From positions 1 through 21,763 of the forward strand of contig DOZA01000372.1 in the NCBI GenBank assembly GCA_003518245.1: a stretch of DNA of 21,763 nucleotides, given 5' to 3'. The first letter of the stretch is position 1; every line of letters starts with the position of its first letter. Source of the DNA: Bacteroidales bacterium (lineage in GTDB: Bacteria > Bacteroidota > Bacteroidia > Bacteroidales > VadinHA17). The position numbers and the translations under genes are program-made. Below the pieces are notes generated by a model. It saw only the letters and a list, made by a program, of their open reading frames with translations. It searched no databases and was not told the DNA's origin. Below, piece by piece: positions 6,977 through 14,934 of the stretch.

Positions 6977-7474
6977 ATGAAAAAAACAGGTTATATATTA
7001 ATTACTTTAATAATTGTTGCTGTCAGCTGTACAACAACAAAGTATAAGGGTATTTCAAAAGAAGAACGTTCAGTAATAAAGTATGAGGCTGTAAAAAAGG
7101 CTGTTGAACAACAACAGATGATGGTAAAAGTGAACAGGCTTCATACGAAACGGGGAAGAGTGTTGGATATGAACCCGGATATGAATTTCTTAATAATAAA
7201 CAAAGACAGGGTACGCATAAGCCTTGGTTACTCAGGGCGTTCATACAGTGTCAGAACCATAGCCGCTATTAATATGGAGGGAGAAATATTATCCAGGGAA
7301 ATTAGCAAAAGGGATAAAGGTGGATATGATATCAAGCTTGATGCCAGCCAGGGAAGTGAGAAGTTTACAATCAATATGACAGTCAACAGCAATGGATATG
7401 TCAGCTTCAACATAATAAACTCCAGGATTGATCTAACAAGGTATTCGGGTAATCTGAGAGGTCTTCAGAATTAA
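6977..7474 (+). CDS. DUF4251-domain lipoprotein
   Basis: A 165-residue protein with a hydrophobic N-terminus ending in VAVSC (Cys18), close to a lipobox, so probably a lipoprotein. The segment from about 35 to 162 fits DUF4251 (PF14059), a Bacteroidota family of unknown function: an alpha-helical lead with two glutamine-rich turns, then MNPDMNFLIINKDRVRISLGY, then strands ending in FNIINSRIDLTRYSG. It is divergent from the TlpA-like unit with a 184-bp spacer. Its stop codon overlaps that of the convergent barrel gene (7471-7473). A near-consensus TAAATTTTG at 6941-6949 could be its promoter. Confidence 0.8.
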   Translation: MKKTGYILITLIIVAVSCTTTKYKGISKEERSVIKYEAVKKAVEQQQMMVKVNRLHTKRGRVLDMNPDMNFLIINKDRVRISLGYSGRSYSVRTIAAINMEGEILSREISKRDKGGYDIKLDASQGSEKFTINMTVNSNGYVSFNIINSRIDLTRYSGNLRGLQN

Positions 7475-8208
7475 AAGGAATAGAAAAATCCAAGCGTTAG
7501 GCTCAGAGCATCTATATCGATATTCCCCGGCCTTGTAAGGTTATAATCAACATTATTATTAACCACATCCATATCTAAGTCATATGAAACCTTTGTGCTG
7601 AGATAATCAGCACTTATTTTAACACCTGTACCTGAGCGTGATTTGTATAACAGGCTACCTCCATACGAATAGGCAAAGGAAGCTGAAGAGCCTTTTGCAA
7701 GAATATCAAGTGTATTTGAGCCTTCAGAATAATAAAACTCTCGTGTAGGATAAAAAGCAAAGGTAAAACCGGCCTGTCCGCGTATACCTGCCTGAAAGCG
7801 TCCAAAGGGAATAGATAGCTCAGGACCAACAAGCAGATTAACATAGTTCCAGAAACCCGATTCAAGACCGAAATCATCCTGAGTGGGTGGAGAACCAAAC
7901 ATGGGGATCTCTGACTGGGAATAGGCAAAATCTATTAAGTCTTCCTGGTAAACATCACTATTAGCATATAGTGAACCGAATCCCAGCACACCACCAACGC
8001 CAATTACAGGTAAGGGAAAATAGATACCCTCGAAACTGACAGTGAAACCGGGAATAGCATACCCGTTACTGAAAAGATCCTCGCTAGCCGAAAAATCACT
8101 CCGGGGAATACTTGTTCCCAAGCTGAAACCAAGGTAACTATCCTGAGATTGTGCCCTGTAGGTAAATATAGTAAGTATTGTAAGAAAAAATATTATATGC
8201 CTTTTCAT
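7471..8208 (-). CDS. Outer membrane beta-barrel protein
   Basis: A 245-residue exported protein with signal peptide MKRHIIFFLTILTIFTYRAQSQ. The mature sequence starts with LGFSLGTSIPRSDF, is rich in Gly, Ser, Tyr and Phe, and shows repeated amphipathic strands (for example IGVGGVLGFGSLYA, NYVNLLVGPELSIPFG, FAYSYGGSLLYKS). The last strand, LSLTLGFFYSF, ends in Phe as barrel proteins do. The family is a generic Bacteroidota outer-membrane barrel; no substrate can be named. TACTTTTG at 8234-8241 (minus strand) is a perfect -7 element 25 bases upstream. Its 3' end overlaps the convergent DUF4251 gene by four bases, leaving no room for a terminator. Confidence 0.82.
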   Translation of the reverse strand: MKRHIIFFLTILTIFTYRAQSQDSYLGFSLGTSIPRSDFSASEDLFSNGYAIPGFTVSFEGIYFPLPVIGVGGVLGFGSLYANSDVYQEDLIDFAYSQSEIPMFGSPPTQDDFGLESGFWNYVNLLVGPELSIPFGRFQAGIRGQAGFTFAFYPTREFYYSEGSNTLDILAKGSSASFAYSYGGSLLYKSRSGTGVKISADYLSTKVSYDLDMDVVNNNVDYNLTRPGNIDIDALSLTLGFFYSF

Positions 8209-8233
8209 TCTTTATCTTTATATGATAACGTAC

Positions 8234-8241
8234 CAAAAGTA
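8234..8241 (-). promoter_or_regulatory. Candidate -7 promoter element of the barrel gene
   Basis: On the minus strand this reads TACTTTTG, a perfect match to TAnnTTTG, 25 bases before the ATG at 8208. It lies in the 44-bp gap after the zinc-ribbon gene, so the barrel gene can be transcribed on its own. Confidence 0.55.
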
Positions 8242-8252
8242 ATTCATTTATT

Positions 8253-8621
8253 CTAAATATCCAGTAAGCCTGTATTCTTAACCAGTATAATATATTCATT
8301 ATCCACTTCATGATAACCATATTCATAACAATACCTGGTTACTTTTTTATCAGAGTCAGATTCAACAGAATGGGTAAAGAAATTCACATTAAATTCTGAA
8401 ACAAGAAGTGCATCCTTATGTATTTTTTTCTTTCCGCTCTCGTATAGTTCACATAATATCTTACGGTTCCTCCGCAACACAGTATGTATATTACGCACCA
8501 GACTGTTAGCCTTCCTGTTAATGTTATTATTATAATTATTACGACATTGATCAGAACAAAATTTCTTATCTGATCTTCCTTTAAGTATTTGACCACAATC
8601 GAGACATCTCCTTACCGGCAT
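8253..8621 (-). CDS. Small zinc-ribbon protein (DUF2116-like)
   Basis: A 122-residue cytoplasmic protein. The ATG at 8621 is chosen over 8657 because family members begin only a few residues before the first cysteine pair. The N-terminus has a compact zinc ribbon, CLDCG (C6, C9) and KKFCSDQCRNNY (C22, C26), with the spacing seen in small Bacteroidota DUF2116-type proteins. An Asn-rich linker follows (residues 28-35). The rest is helical and then strand-rich, ending in EYIILVKNTGLLDI, with no further motif. The function is unknown; a nucleic-acid or protein-binding role is possible. It is divergent from ssb across a 229-bp AT-rich spacer. Confidence 0.78.
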   Translation of the reverse strand: MPVRRCLDCGQILKGRSDKKFCSDQCRNNYNNNINRKANSLVRNIHTVLRRNRKILCELYESGKKKIHKDALLVSEFNVNFFTHSVESDSDKKVTRYCYEYGYHEVDNEYIILVKNTGLLDI

Positions 8622-8682
8622 TGCAGAAATTTTTATAAAGTTAAAAAATGTAAGCAATGATTACAACCGCTTAAATAGCTTT

Positions 8683-8695
8683 TTTACATTGTAAA
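8683..8695. other. 13-base palindrome in the divergent spacer
   Basis: TTTACATTGTAAA is symmetric around 8689 and lies between the zinc-ribbon gene and ssb. It could be an operator, but a 13-base AT-rich palindrome can arise by chance. The rest of the 229-bp spacer is AT-rich and holds only the candidate ssb promoter. Confidence 0.25.
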
Positions 8696-8806
8696 TTTAA
8701 CCTCATTTATGCACATATTAAAGCATTATACTTAGCTTATCCGATTTTAAACGATTAATAAGCAACTATAAATATTTATTTACCGACACAGTCAAACCGT
8801 CTCGCC

Positions 8807-8814
8807 TATGTTTG
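8807..8814 (+). promoter_or_regulatory. Candidate -7 promoter element of ssb
   Basis: TATGTTTG is a perfect TAnnTTTG match, 36 bases before the preferred ssb start at 8851. With transcription starting a few bases downstream, the alternative ATG at 8827 would have almost no leader, which supports the 8851 start. No -33 TTTG is evident. Confidence 0.5.
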
Positions 8815-8850
8815 TATTAACAATTTATGTTTCACTTAAATCTTAATGCT

Positions 8851-9210
8851 ATGGCTTCAATAAACAACAAAGTAAATCTCATTGGTAATCTAGGCAAAGA
8901 TCCTGAGATAAAGGAATTTGACAGTGGCAAAAAAATGGCTAAATTCCCCCTGGCCACATCTGAAAATTACAAAAACGAAAAGGGTGAAAAGCATACTGAA
9001 ACGACTTGGCATAATATTGTACTCTGGAATGGCCTTGCCAGTGTTGCGGAAAAGTATCTTACAAAAGGCAGGCAGGTAGCTGTTGAAGGGCGTATTGTTT
9101 ATCGTGAATATGAAAAGGATGGTGATAAGAAATGGATTACCGAAGTTATCGTAAGTCAGATGCAAATGCTCGGCACGGGTAAGGACAAAGGTGTTTTTGA
9201 TGAAAAGTAA
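8851..9210 (+). CDS. ssb: Single-stranded DNA-binding protein, short form
   Basis: A 119-residue SSB that coats single-stranded DNA in replication, repair and recombination. The start at 8851 gives MASINNKVNLIGNLGKDPEI, the standard family opening; the ATG at 8827 would add eight non-conserved residues. One OB-fold covers about 4-108, with ETTWHNIVLWNGLASVAEKY, then LTKGRQVAVEGRIVYREYE, then KKWITEVIVSQMQMLG. The protein stops just after the OB fold with GVFDEK. It lacks the long linker and acidic hydrophobic tip (DDDIPF type) that recruits partner proteins in housekeeping SSBs. It may be one of several SSB paralogues rather than the main one. Confidence 0.92.
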   Translation: MASINNKVNLIGNLGKDPEIKEFDSGKKMAKFPLATSENYKNEKGEKHTETTWHNIVLWNGLASVAEKYLTKGRQVAVEGRIVYREYEKDGDKKWITEVIVSQMQMLGTGKDKGVFDEK

Positions 9211-9227
9211 CTATTATGCTGTAACAT

Positions 9228-9256
9228 CAAAGGGCCTGCAATATACAGGCCCTTTG
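9228..9256. terminator. Terminator hairpin between ssb and the DUF5107 gene
   Basis: CAAAGGGCCTG (9228-9238) pairs perfectly with CAGGCCCTTTG (9246-9256) around a seven-base loop. It lies 17 bp after the ssb stop and 20 bp after the end of the convergent gene at 9277. The T tracts on both sides are short, so it may act in both directions with modest strength. Confidence 0.65.
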
Positions 9257-9276
9257 TTGTATCTGCTTAATCGAGA

Positions 9277-12200
9277 CTACCATTTTTCCTGTAAATATTT
9301 CTTCACCACCTTATGCAATAAACTAAGATCCTGTAGCTTAACCCCTTCCTCCCAGGGTTCAGAATCAGGTATATCCGGTGACATAAAAGCATATTTCTCA
9401 GCCTCATCATAATGTCCTTCACGTAATGATAAAGCCCATTGTTTTACCCTGGCATCCTTAAGACAGTCTATCCATTGATTAAAATAATTCTCCGATTCCC
9501 TGTTCTTGTTAATTTCCCTTAATGCAAACACTTTAAGGATATTATATGAATCATAACATTCAAATTCGTATGTGCAATTATTTATTAATTTTTCATATAA
9601 TGCTTTTGCTTCATCTATCAAGCCTTTTTTTGTTATAACCATTGCTCGCACAAAATCATTTAAACGCTCATCAACATAGTAAGGTTTACCTGCACCCATG
9701 TTCTCAGGCCACATATATGAATTTTCAATAAAGGTACTTGCCTCCTCAATCCTCCCATACCAGTAACTATCCAGCGCTGCCAGTATATTTGCATTTCTCC
9801 ATACTACCCTGCCCTGTCTTGCTCCCTCATAAGGAAGTATTACTGTTTCTTTGAGTACATCAATACACCTGTAAACACTATCTCTTGCCAGCAGGCAGCG
9901 GGCATGATCAAAATCAATAATATAATTACCCCTGAACTTCTTATATGCATCTTCTGACATCTCAAGCGCCCTGGAAGTAAATCCACGAGACAGATAAAAA
10001 GTGATCAATTTATGATTTGTGCGCCATTCACCGGGAGCAATTCTGAATGCCTCCCGGTAATCACGTTCTGCTGAAATATCATCAGCAGTAAGAATAAAAT
10101 CACCCCTGGCTATATAAAATTCCCACTCCTCAGGCTCATTACCTATAGTCCTGAATAATTGACCGGCCTTCTCTGTATTACCCGAATTCCAGTATAGCAG
10201 AGCCTGGTAATATTTAAGCTTCCAGCTGTCGCCTTTTTTCACCGCCCATTCAAGTATTTTCCCCGTTTCGTACCTGTATGGAAAGACAAATTGGGTTTCA
10301 GCCCGGGCAAGCTCTTCAAGCAAACCAGATGACACTTTCTCATTGCCCATTATATCATGTACATACGACAGGTAAAGCAATACTAATGGATTATGAGCTG
10401 ATAATTCAAGAAGATTCCGGGCTTCCAAAAACATTTCATAGTTGATATACCATGCAGCTATCTCAAGAATCGTCTGGTATTTAAACTCATTATTAATATG
10501 ATGAATAAATTCATCCTGCAACGAATCAGAAGGATGCATCAGATAATTCTCGAAACGTGCAAAATGATTAAGGGGATCAATACTGATAATATCTGAATAA
10601 AACTCATTAAATAGTGAATCACTCACCGTTTTTCTTGCCCATACCAGTTTAGTCCTTTTTATCTGGCTATTGTTTATACCCTTATCCGAAGCGATATCAA
10701 GGTATTGCCTGGCAATACAGTAATCATTATCTCTTAGGCTCAGCAATGCCAGTTTATTAAGACAGAAATCATAATATTTATTTGATCTCATAGCAATGCC
10801 ATATGCATCTTTAGCCTGGTATAATTTACCTTTCCTTTCAGCAATAGTTGCATAGATAATATTGGCTTCAGGATCATATGCATCAAATGCCAGCACTTTT
10901 TTTACCAGTCTCCCGGCTTCATTATATTTGAGCTTGCGTATCTCGAGTTCAGCAAGCATGGTATAGGCAGGCATGTAATAAGGATCCTTATCAATACACT
11001 TTCGTATATATTCTTCAGCCCTGCTGTAATAGCGCTGTCTTGTATATTCAATTGCCTGGTAATAATAACCATAAGCCGAATTCCAGTTAAAATCACCACT
11101 CTCTACAGGCCTGTCAAGCCTGATTTTCCGGTCATTCTTGCTGTAAATAGTCTCAGGTTTATTATGTAGCTTTATTTCTGATATTACCTGATCATCACTA
11201 ACTGTAATTGAAAGGGTATCAGTCGGGTTAATCATTAACGGGCCGGATATTGTATCTCCTTTCTCAGTAATTATATCAATTATGTCATTTAAAGGATTCA
11301 GCGCATAGAAAATAAGCTTGGTACGGTCTTCTTCCTGTATTATATTAAATGCAATATCATGTGTGATGGTTTTTAATCCTGAAATGTTGGAAAGGGGAAA
11401 CCATCTTTCAGCAAACAGCTGTTCTGAGCCTGGTCCGAATTCAAGATGTTTAAAAGGTGAATAAGTACTGCCTGAGCCTGCCTGGTTGTATAAGAGACCG
11501 GTTTGAATCTCAGTATACTGCCCGTTATTTGCAGTATCAGTCAATAGATTCTCCCATATAGCCCCCTGCCGTGATAATGCCCACATCCATATCTTTTTTC
11601 CTGGTTTCAGAGGATATAATGACCAGTGTCCGAAACCATAATTACTGTCTTCATAGTATCCGGCAAACCAGTTTGTATATTCACCAATTATATGGTAGCT
11701 ATGATCAGCACCAAAATCATTATTCCTGTAAAGTGAAATATCCCTGCCCTTTTTGTCAACAGGCCATTCATACAGGTTACCACTATGGTCTATATGCTTG
11801 GTGCCGGGGAAGTAATATCTCAAATCATCAGATACCTCAGCCGAAGCATTCATCCAGTGATACAATGATGTATTTGCAGACATTGGATTTAACCACCTGG
11901 ACCTTGTTTCAAACCATGCTTTATCGGCAGGCAGGTATATTTCAACTCTCCACTCTGTCCTTGAAGGCAGGTCTGTTGCACCAACAAAACATGAAACACT
12001 GCTGTCAGCATTAAACCTGGTATAATAATCAATCGCAGATGAAGTGGTTGGAGAATGACCAATAGTCCCGAAATTCATCTCAATGCCCCCGCTGGTCCAT
12101 GGTCCACGCATTGCTATATCCCTGAATTTCACCACATTATTATTATAAATAAAATATTTCCCGTTTGTTTTATCCATTGCCCCATATACTTTTCCTCCCA

Positions 12201-12450
12201 AGTCCGGTGCTATCCATACCTTGATCCATTCATTTTCCAGGCATACCATTTTCCATTCCTGCTGAACAGGGTCAACAGTATAACCATCAAAACGGTGATA
12301 GGGATAAATCCTGCCAGTGTGAGGAACAGGATCAGGATCTCCATAGGGATAAGTGACCATTCCCTTGTACTCCTCGTATATTGATGCTTTCTGAGATACC
12401 AGTTGAATGGAAAAAACAATAAACCATGCAATCAGGAATGACTTTTTCAT
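9277..12450 (-). CDS. Exported DUF5107 domain protein with TPR repeats
   Basis: A very large (1057-residue) exported protein. The ATG at 12450 opens into the signal peptide MKKSFLIAWFIVFSIQLVSQ; the ATG at 12474 adds eight residues before it. Residues about 30-380 match DUF5107, a beta-sandwich domain related to galactose-mutarotase folds: ENEWIKVWIAPDLGGKVYG, GPWTSGGIEMNFGTIGHSP, YHWMNASAEV and HWSLYPLKPGKKIW. From about 455 to the C-terminus the sequence is helical with repeated TPR-like pairs (for example YYSRAEEYIRKCI, AYTMLAELEIRKLKYNEA, EAKALYEKLINNC). Mutarotase-like folds bind carbohydrate, so a sugar-related role is plausible, but no catalytic residues can be assigned. It follows the S9 peptidase by 36 bp and is probably co-transcribed with it. 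Confidence 0.85.
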   Translation of the reverse strand: MKKSFLIAWFIVFSIQLVSQKASIYEEYKGMVTYPYGDPDPVPHTGRIYPYHRFDGYTVDPVQQEWKMVCLENEWIKVWIAPDLGGKVYGAMDKTNGKYFIYNNNVVKFRDIAMRGPWTSGGIEMNFGTIGHSPTTSSAIDYYTRFNADSSVSCFVGATDLPSRTEWRVEIYLPADKAWFETRSRWLNPMSANTSLYHWMNASAEVSDDLRYYFPGTKHIDHSGNLYEWPVDKKGRDISLYRNNDFGADHSYHIIGEYTNWFAGYYEDSNYGFGHWSLYPLKPGKKIWMWALSRQGAIWENLLTDTANNGQYTEIQTGLLYNQAGSGSTYSPFKHLEFGPGSEQLFAERWFPLSNISGLKTITHDIAFNIIQEEDRTKLIFYALNPLNDIIDIITEKGDTISGPLMINPTDTLSITVSDDQVISEIKLHNKPETIYSKNDRKIRLDRPVESGDFNWNSAYGYYYQAIEYTRQRYYSRAEEYIRKCIDKDPYYMPAYTMLAELEIRKLKYNEAGRLVKKVLAFDAYDPEANIIYATIAERKGKLYQAKDAYGIAMRSNKYYDFCLNKLALLSLRDNDYCIARQYLDIASDKGINNSQIKRTKLVWARKTVSDSLFNEFYSDIISIDPLNHFARFENYLMHPSDSLQDEFIHHINNEFKYQTILEIAAWYINYEMFLEARNLLELSAHNPLVLLYLSYVHDIMGNEKVSSGLLEELARAETQFVFPYRYETGKILEWAVKKGDSWKLKYYQALLYWNSGNTEKAGQLFRTIGNEPEEWEFYIARGDFILTADDISAERDYREAFRIAPGEWRTNHKLITFYLSRGFTSRALEMSEDAYKKFRGNYIIDFDHARCLLARDSVYRCIDVLKETVILPYEGARQGRVVWRNANILAALDSYWYGRIEEASTFIENSYMWPENMGAGKPYYVDERLNDFVRAMVITKKGLIDEAKALYEKLINNCTYEFECYDSYNILKVFALREINKNRESENYFNQWIDCLKDARVKQWALSLREGHYDEAEKYAFMSPDIPDSEPWEEGVKLQDLSLLHKVVKKYLQEKW

Positions 12451-12486
12451 AGGTGAAGTACTGGGTTTTAACAATAAATCGTAATC

Positions 12487-14835
12487 CTAGTAATCCTTTA
12501 GTTCCACATTGGTACGGTAATCATCAAGCAGGTGTTCAGCAAAATAATACCACATTATTGTTTCAAAGTATTGTGAATAATTACCGAACCCATGCCTTTG
12601 TCCTGGCATAATCATAAAATCGAACCTTTTATTTGCCTTAATCAGGGCATCCACAACCCTTATACTGTTTCCGGGATGGACATTATTATCTATATCACCA
12701 TGAACAAGAAGAAGGTGACCTTTCAGGTTTTTTGCCAGATCCTGGTTAACAGGCACATCCGACTTAAAGGAAATTTCAGTCCTTACACTATCCTGTTTTT
12801 CAGAAGGATATCCTTCATTCTTCTTATCTTCTTCTTTCCCGATTTTTACCTTCTTCTCTATTTCCTTTACTCCATGATGAGTTTCTCCCCACCACTGGTT
12901 GTAAATATTATTATCGTGGTTCCCTGATGATGATACGGCTACATCATAAAAATCAGGATAAGAGAGCAATGCGGCTGTACTCATAAATCCACCACCTGAA
13001 TGTCCATAAATCCCAACTCTTTCAATATCTATGAAATCATACATATCAGCCAGTTGTTCAATGCCATACTTATCATCAGCAAGAGCATAATCCCTTAAAT
13101 TATTATAACCGTATGTATGATAGTAGTTATTTCTTTGCGGGCTTCCTCCCCTGTGTCCAAAATTAACAACTATAAATCCAAGTTGTGCCAGCGCTGTATT
13201 ATATCTTGAAATAACAGAGAATGAATAGGGTACAGATTCAGTCTGTGGACCCGGGTATACATACGAAATAACAGGGTATTTACGTTCAGGGTCAAAATTA
13301 AAAGGTTTGAACATTACCCCGTAAAGATCTGTTACACCATCCTTTGACTTAACCACAAATCTTTCAGGCATTTTCCATCCTGTAGCATAAACCTGTGAAA
13401 GATCCGGTTCTTCAAGCTTAAGCAATATTGTACCGTTTTTATCCCTGAGCACTGATTCGGGTACCATATCAACTCTTGAATAGGTATCTACCCAGTAATC
13501 ATTTGTTTTGGACATACTGAATGAATGGTTAGCATCCCCAGGGCTTATAAGTTTCATTCCACCCCTATCAAGAGATACCCTGTATATCATTGAATAATAG
13601 GGATGTATACCTTTTTCTTTATCAAATGCTTCAACAAATAATTCTCTTCCGAGCGTATCTATACGTTGAATCCTTCCTGTTACGAAAAAACCATCTGTTA
13701 GTTGACGTTTAAGGTTGCCGTTTTTGTCATATAAATATAGTTGCCCCCATCCGGTCATTTCAGACCACCAAATCAAATCTTCACCTTCATTAAGAACTGA
13801 AAGATTTCCGTATCCGTATCCATCATATATATATGGATACTGTTTTTCATTAAACAGTACATTAAGATTGCCTGTATTTACATCCACCATGCATATTTCC
13901 AGTTCTGTCAGATCTCTTTTCTTACGTTCAATAATCATTTTATCGGCTGATTCCTGTGAGGTCCATCTTACTCTCAGCTTCTGGTCCTTCCATCTTGCTA
14001 CATCCACATCATTTCTCTCCTTTGTATTGACATCAAATATTATCAGCTCCAGTTGGGGAACATTTTCTTCACCCGGCATGGAATATTTATATGTCTCTAG
14101 CTCAGGCCTGGGGTCAGCAAGTGAATTTATTACGAAAAGATCACCCACCTTTCTCCTGTCAGACTTTATCACATACAATTTTTCTTCATTCTTGAACCAA
14201 GTGGCTATACTCCTGACTTTTTTATCCCTGGTGGTATCAGCCCGGCTGCTTGCATAACCATAATGACGTTCACCGTCGGTGGTAAGCTGAATCTCAACAC
14301 TGTCAGGATCATTTGATTTCATTATGTACAGGTTGTAGTTTTTGGCATATGCGATATAAGTACTGTCAGGACTGTATGTAGCCCATCTGTCTTTTTTATC
14401 CTCCTTCGGTACAGTATCTTTAATAACCAGTTTCTTATTACTCATATCAAACAGGAAGCGTATTGAATCAATTTTAAAAGTAAATCTTGTTGTGCTTTTT
14501 TCTTCGAATTCGATATCTTTTAAAGGAAGATCAAGCTGGTTATAAGGACGATGAATTAGTTTGTGTATTTCAGCGGCCATATATCGGCTATCAAACATCA
14601 CCTTCTTTGTTTTTGCATCAGCATCTATATAATAATAGTTTTTGCCATCAGATTTTTTATATGAATACCAGAACTTATTTGTTTCATGTATCCAGTTAGG
14701 ACGTACTCTTGTATCTCCAACCTTACTTTTAAGGTTAGAAGACCTGAACTTCTCGGCTGACTTGAAATCAGCTTTCTGTGAATAAGCTGCTGAGCTTATT
14801 AATACAGCAGTAATTATAATTAAGGTATTTTTCAT
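12487..14835 (-). CDS. S9 family serine peptidase (DPP IV / prolyl oligopeptidase group)
   Basis: A 782-residue exported peptidase. The ATG at 14835 gives a clean signal peptide (MKNTLIIITAVLISSAAYSQ); an ATG at 14862 would overlap the likely promoter. An N-terminal DPPIV-like beta-propeller (about 40-480) includes WATYSPDSTYIAYAKNYNLY, RPELETYKYSMPGEENVP and WGQLYLYD. The C-terminal alpha/beta-hydrolase domain carries the triad Ser613 (GHSGGG), Asp716 (HGDIDNNV) and His748 (GQRHGFG). The Glu-Glu motif that binds the substrate N-terminus in DPP IV is not visible after LTTDGERHYGY, where it would be expected. A Lys/Glu-rich insert (about 657-690) lies between the Ser and Asp motifs. It probably cleaves short peptides in the periplasm; exact specificity is uncertain. 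Confidence 0.92.
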   Translation of the reverse strand: MKNTLIIITAVLISSAAYSQKADFKSAEKFRSSNLKSKVGDTRVRPNWIHETNKFWYSYKKSDGKNYYYIDADAKTKKVMFDSRYMAAEIHKLIHRPYNQLDLPLKDIEFEEKSTTRFTFKIDSIRFLFDMSNKKLVIKDTVPKEDKKDRWATYSPDSTYIAYAKNYNLYIMKSNDPDSVEIQLTTDGERHYGYASSRADTTRDKKVRSIATWFKNEEKLYVIKSDRRKVGDLFVINSLADPRPELETYKYSMPGEENVPQLELIIFDVNTKERNDVDVARWKDQKLRVRWTSQESADKMIIERKKRDLTELEICMVDVNTGNLNVLFNEKQYPYIYDGYGYGNLSVLNEGEDLIWWSEMTGWGQLYLYDKNGNLKRQLTDGFFVTGRIQRIDTLGRELFVEAFDKEKGIHPYYSMIYRVSLDRGGMKLISPGDANHSFSMSKTNDYWVDTYSRVDMVPESVLRDKNGTILLKLEEPDLSQVYATGWKMPERFVVKSKDGVTDLYGVMFKPFNFDPERKYPVISYVYPGPQTESVPYSFSVISRYNTALAQLGFIVVNFGHRGGSPQRNNYYHTYGYNNLRDYALADDKYGIEQLADMYDFIDIERVGIYGHSGGGFMSTAALLSYPDFYDVAVSSSGNHDNNIYNQWWGETHHGVKEIEKKVKIGKEEDKKNEGYPSEKQDSVRTEISFKSDVPVNQDLAKNLKGHLLLVHGDIDNNVHPGNSIRVVDALIKANKRFDFMIMPGQRHGFGNYSQYFETIMWYYFAEHLLDDYRTNVELKDY

Positions 14836-14859
14836 ATTGGGTTTAATTATGTAATGTAA

Positions 14860-14867
14860 CAAATGTA
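14860..14867 (-). promoter_or_regulatory. Candidate -7 promoter element of the S9 peptidase gene
   Basis: On the minus strand this reads TACATTTG, a perfect TAnnTTTG match 24 bases before the ATG at 14835. It overlaps the alternative ATG at 14862, so that start would not be transcribed from here. No clear -33 element is seen. Confidence 0.5.
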
Positions 14868-14907
14868 ATAATCCTACTCTTAAGGGCGATAGAAGGTGTT
14901 AAAGAAC

Positions 14908-14931
14908 AGCATAATAATCTCAAAATATGCT
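14908..14931 (-). terminator. Weak hairpin after iorB
   Basis: AGCATA (14908-14913) pairs with TATGCT (14926-14931) around a 12-base loop, starting four bases after the iorB stop. On the minus strand only a short T-rich stretch follows. It is a weak candidate terminator separating iorAB from the S9 unit. Confidence 0.3.
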
Positions 14932-14934
14932 ATT

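Noticed and set aside
11571..12014. Open frame of 147 residues on the plus strand
   Set aside because: It is antisense to the DUF5107 domain, which shows clear family motifs. Its His/Gln-rich composition is typical of a shadow frame.
13715..14257. Open frame of 180 residues on the plus strand
   Set aside because: It lies entirely inside the S9 peptidase gene on the other strand, is rich in Ser, Phe and Leu as antisense frames are, and has no recognisable domain or promoter.
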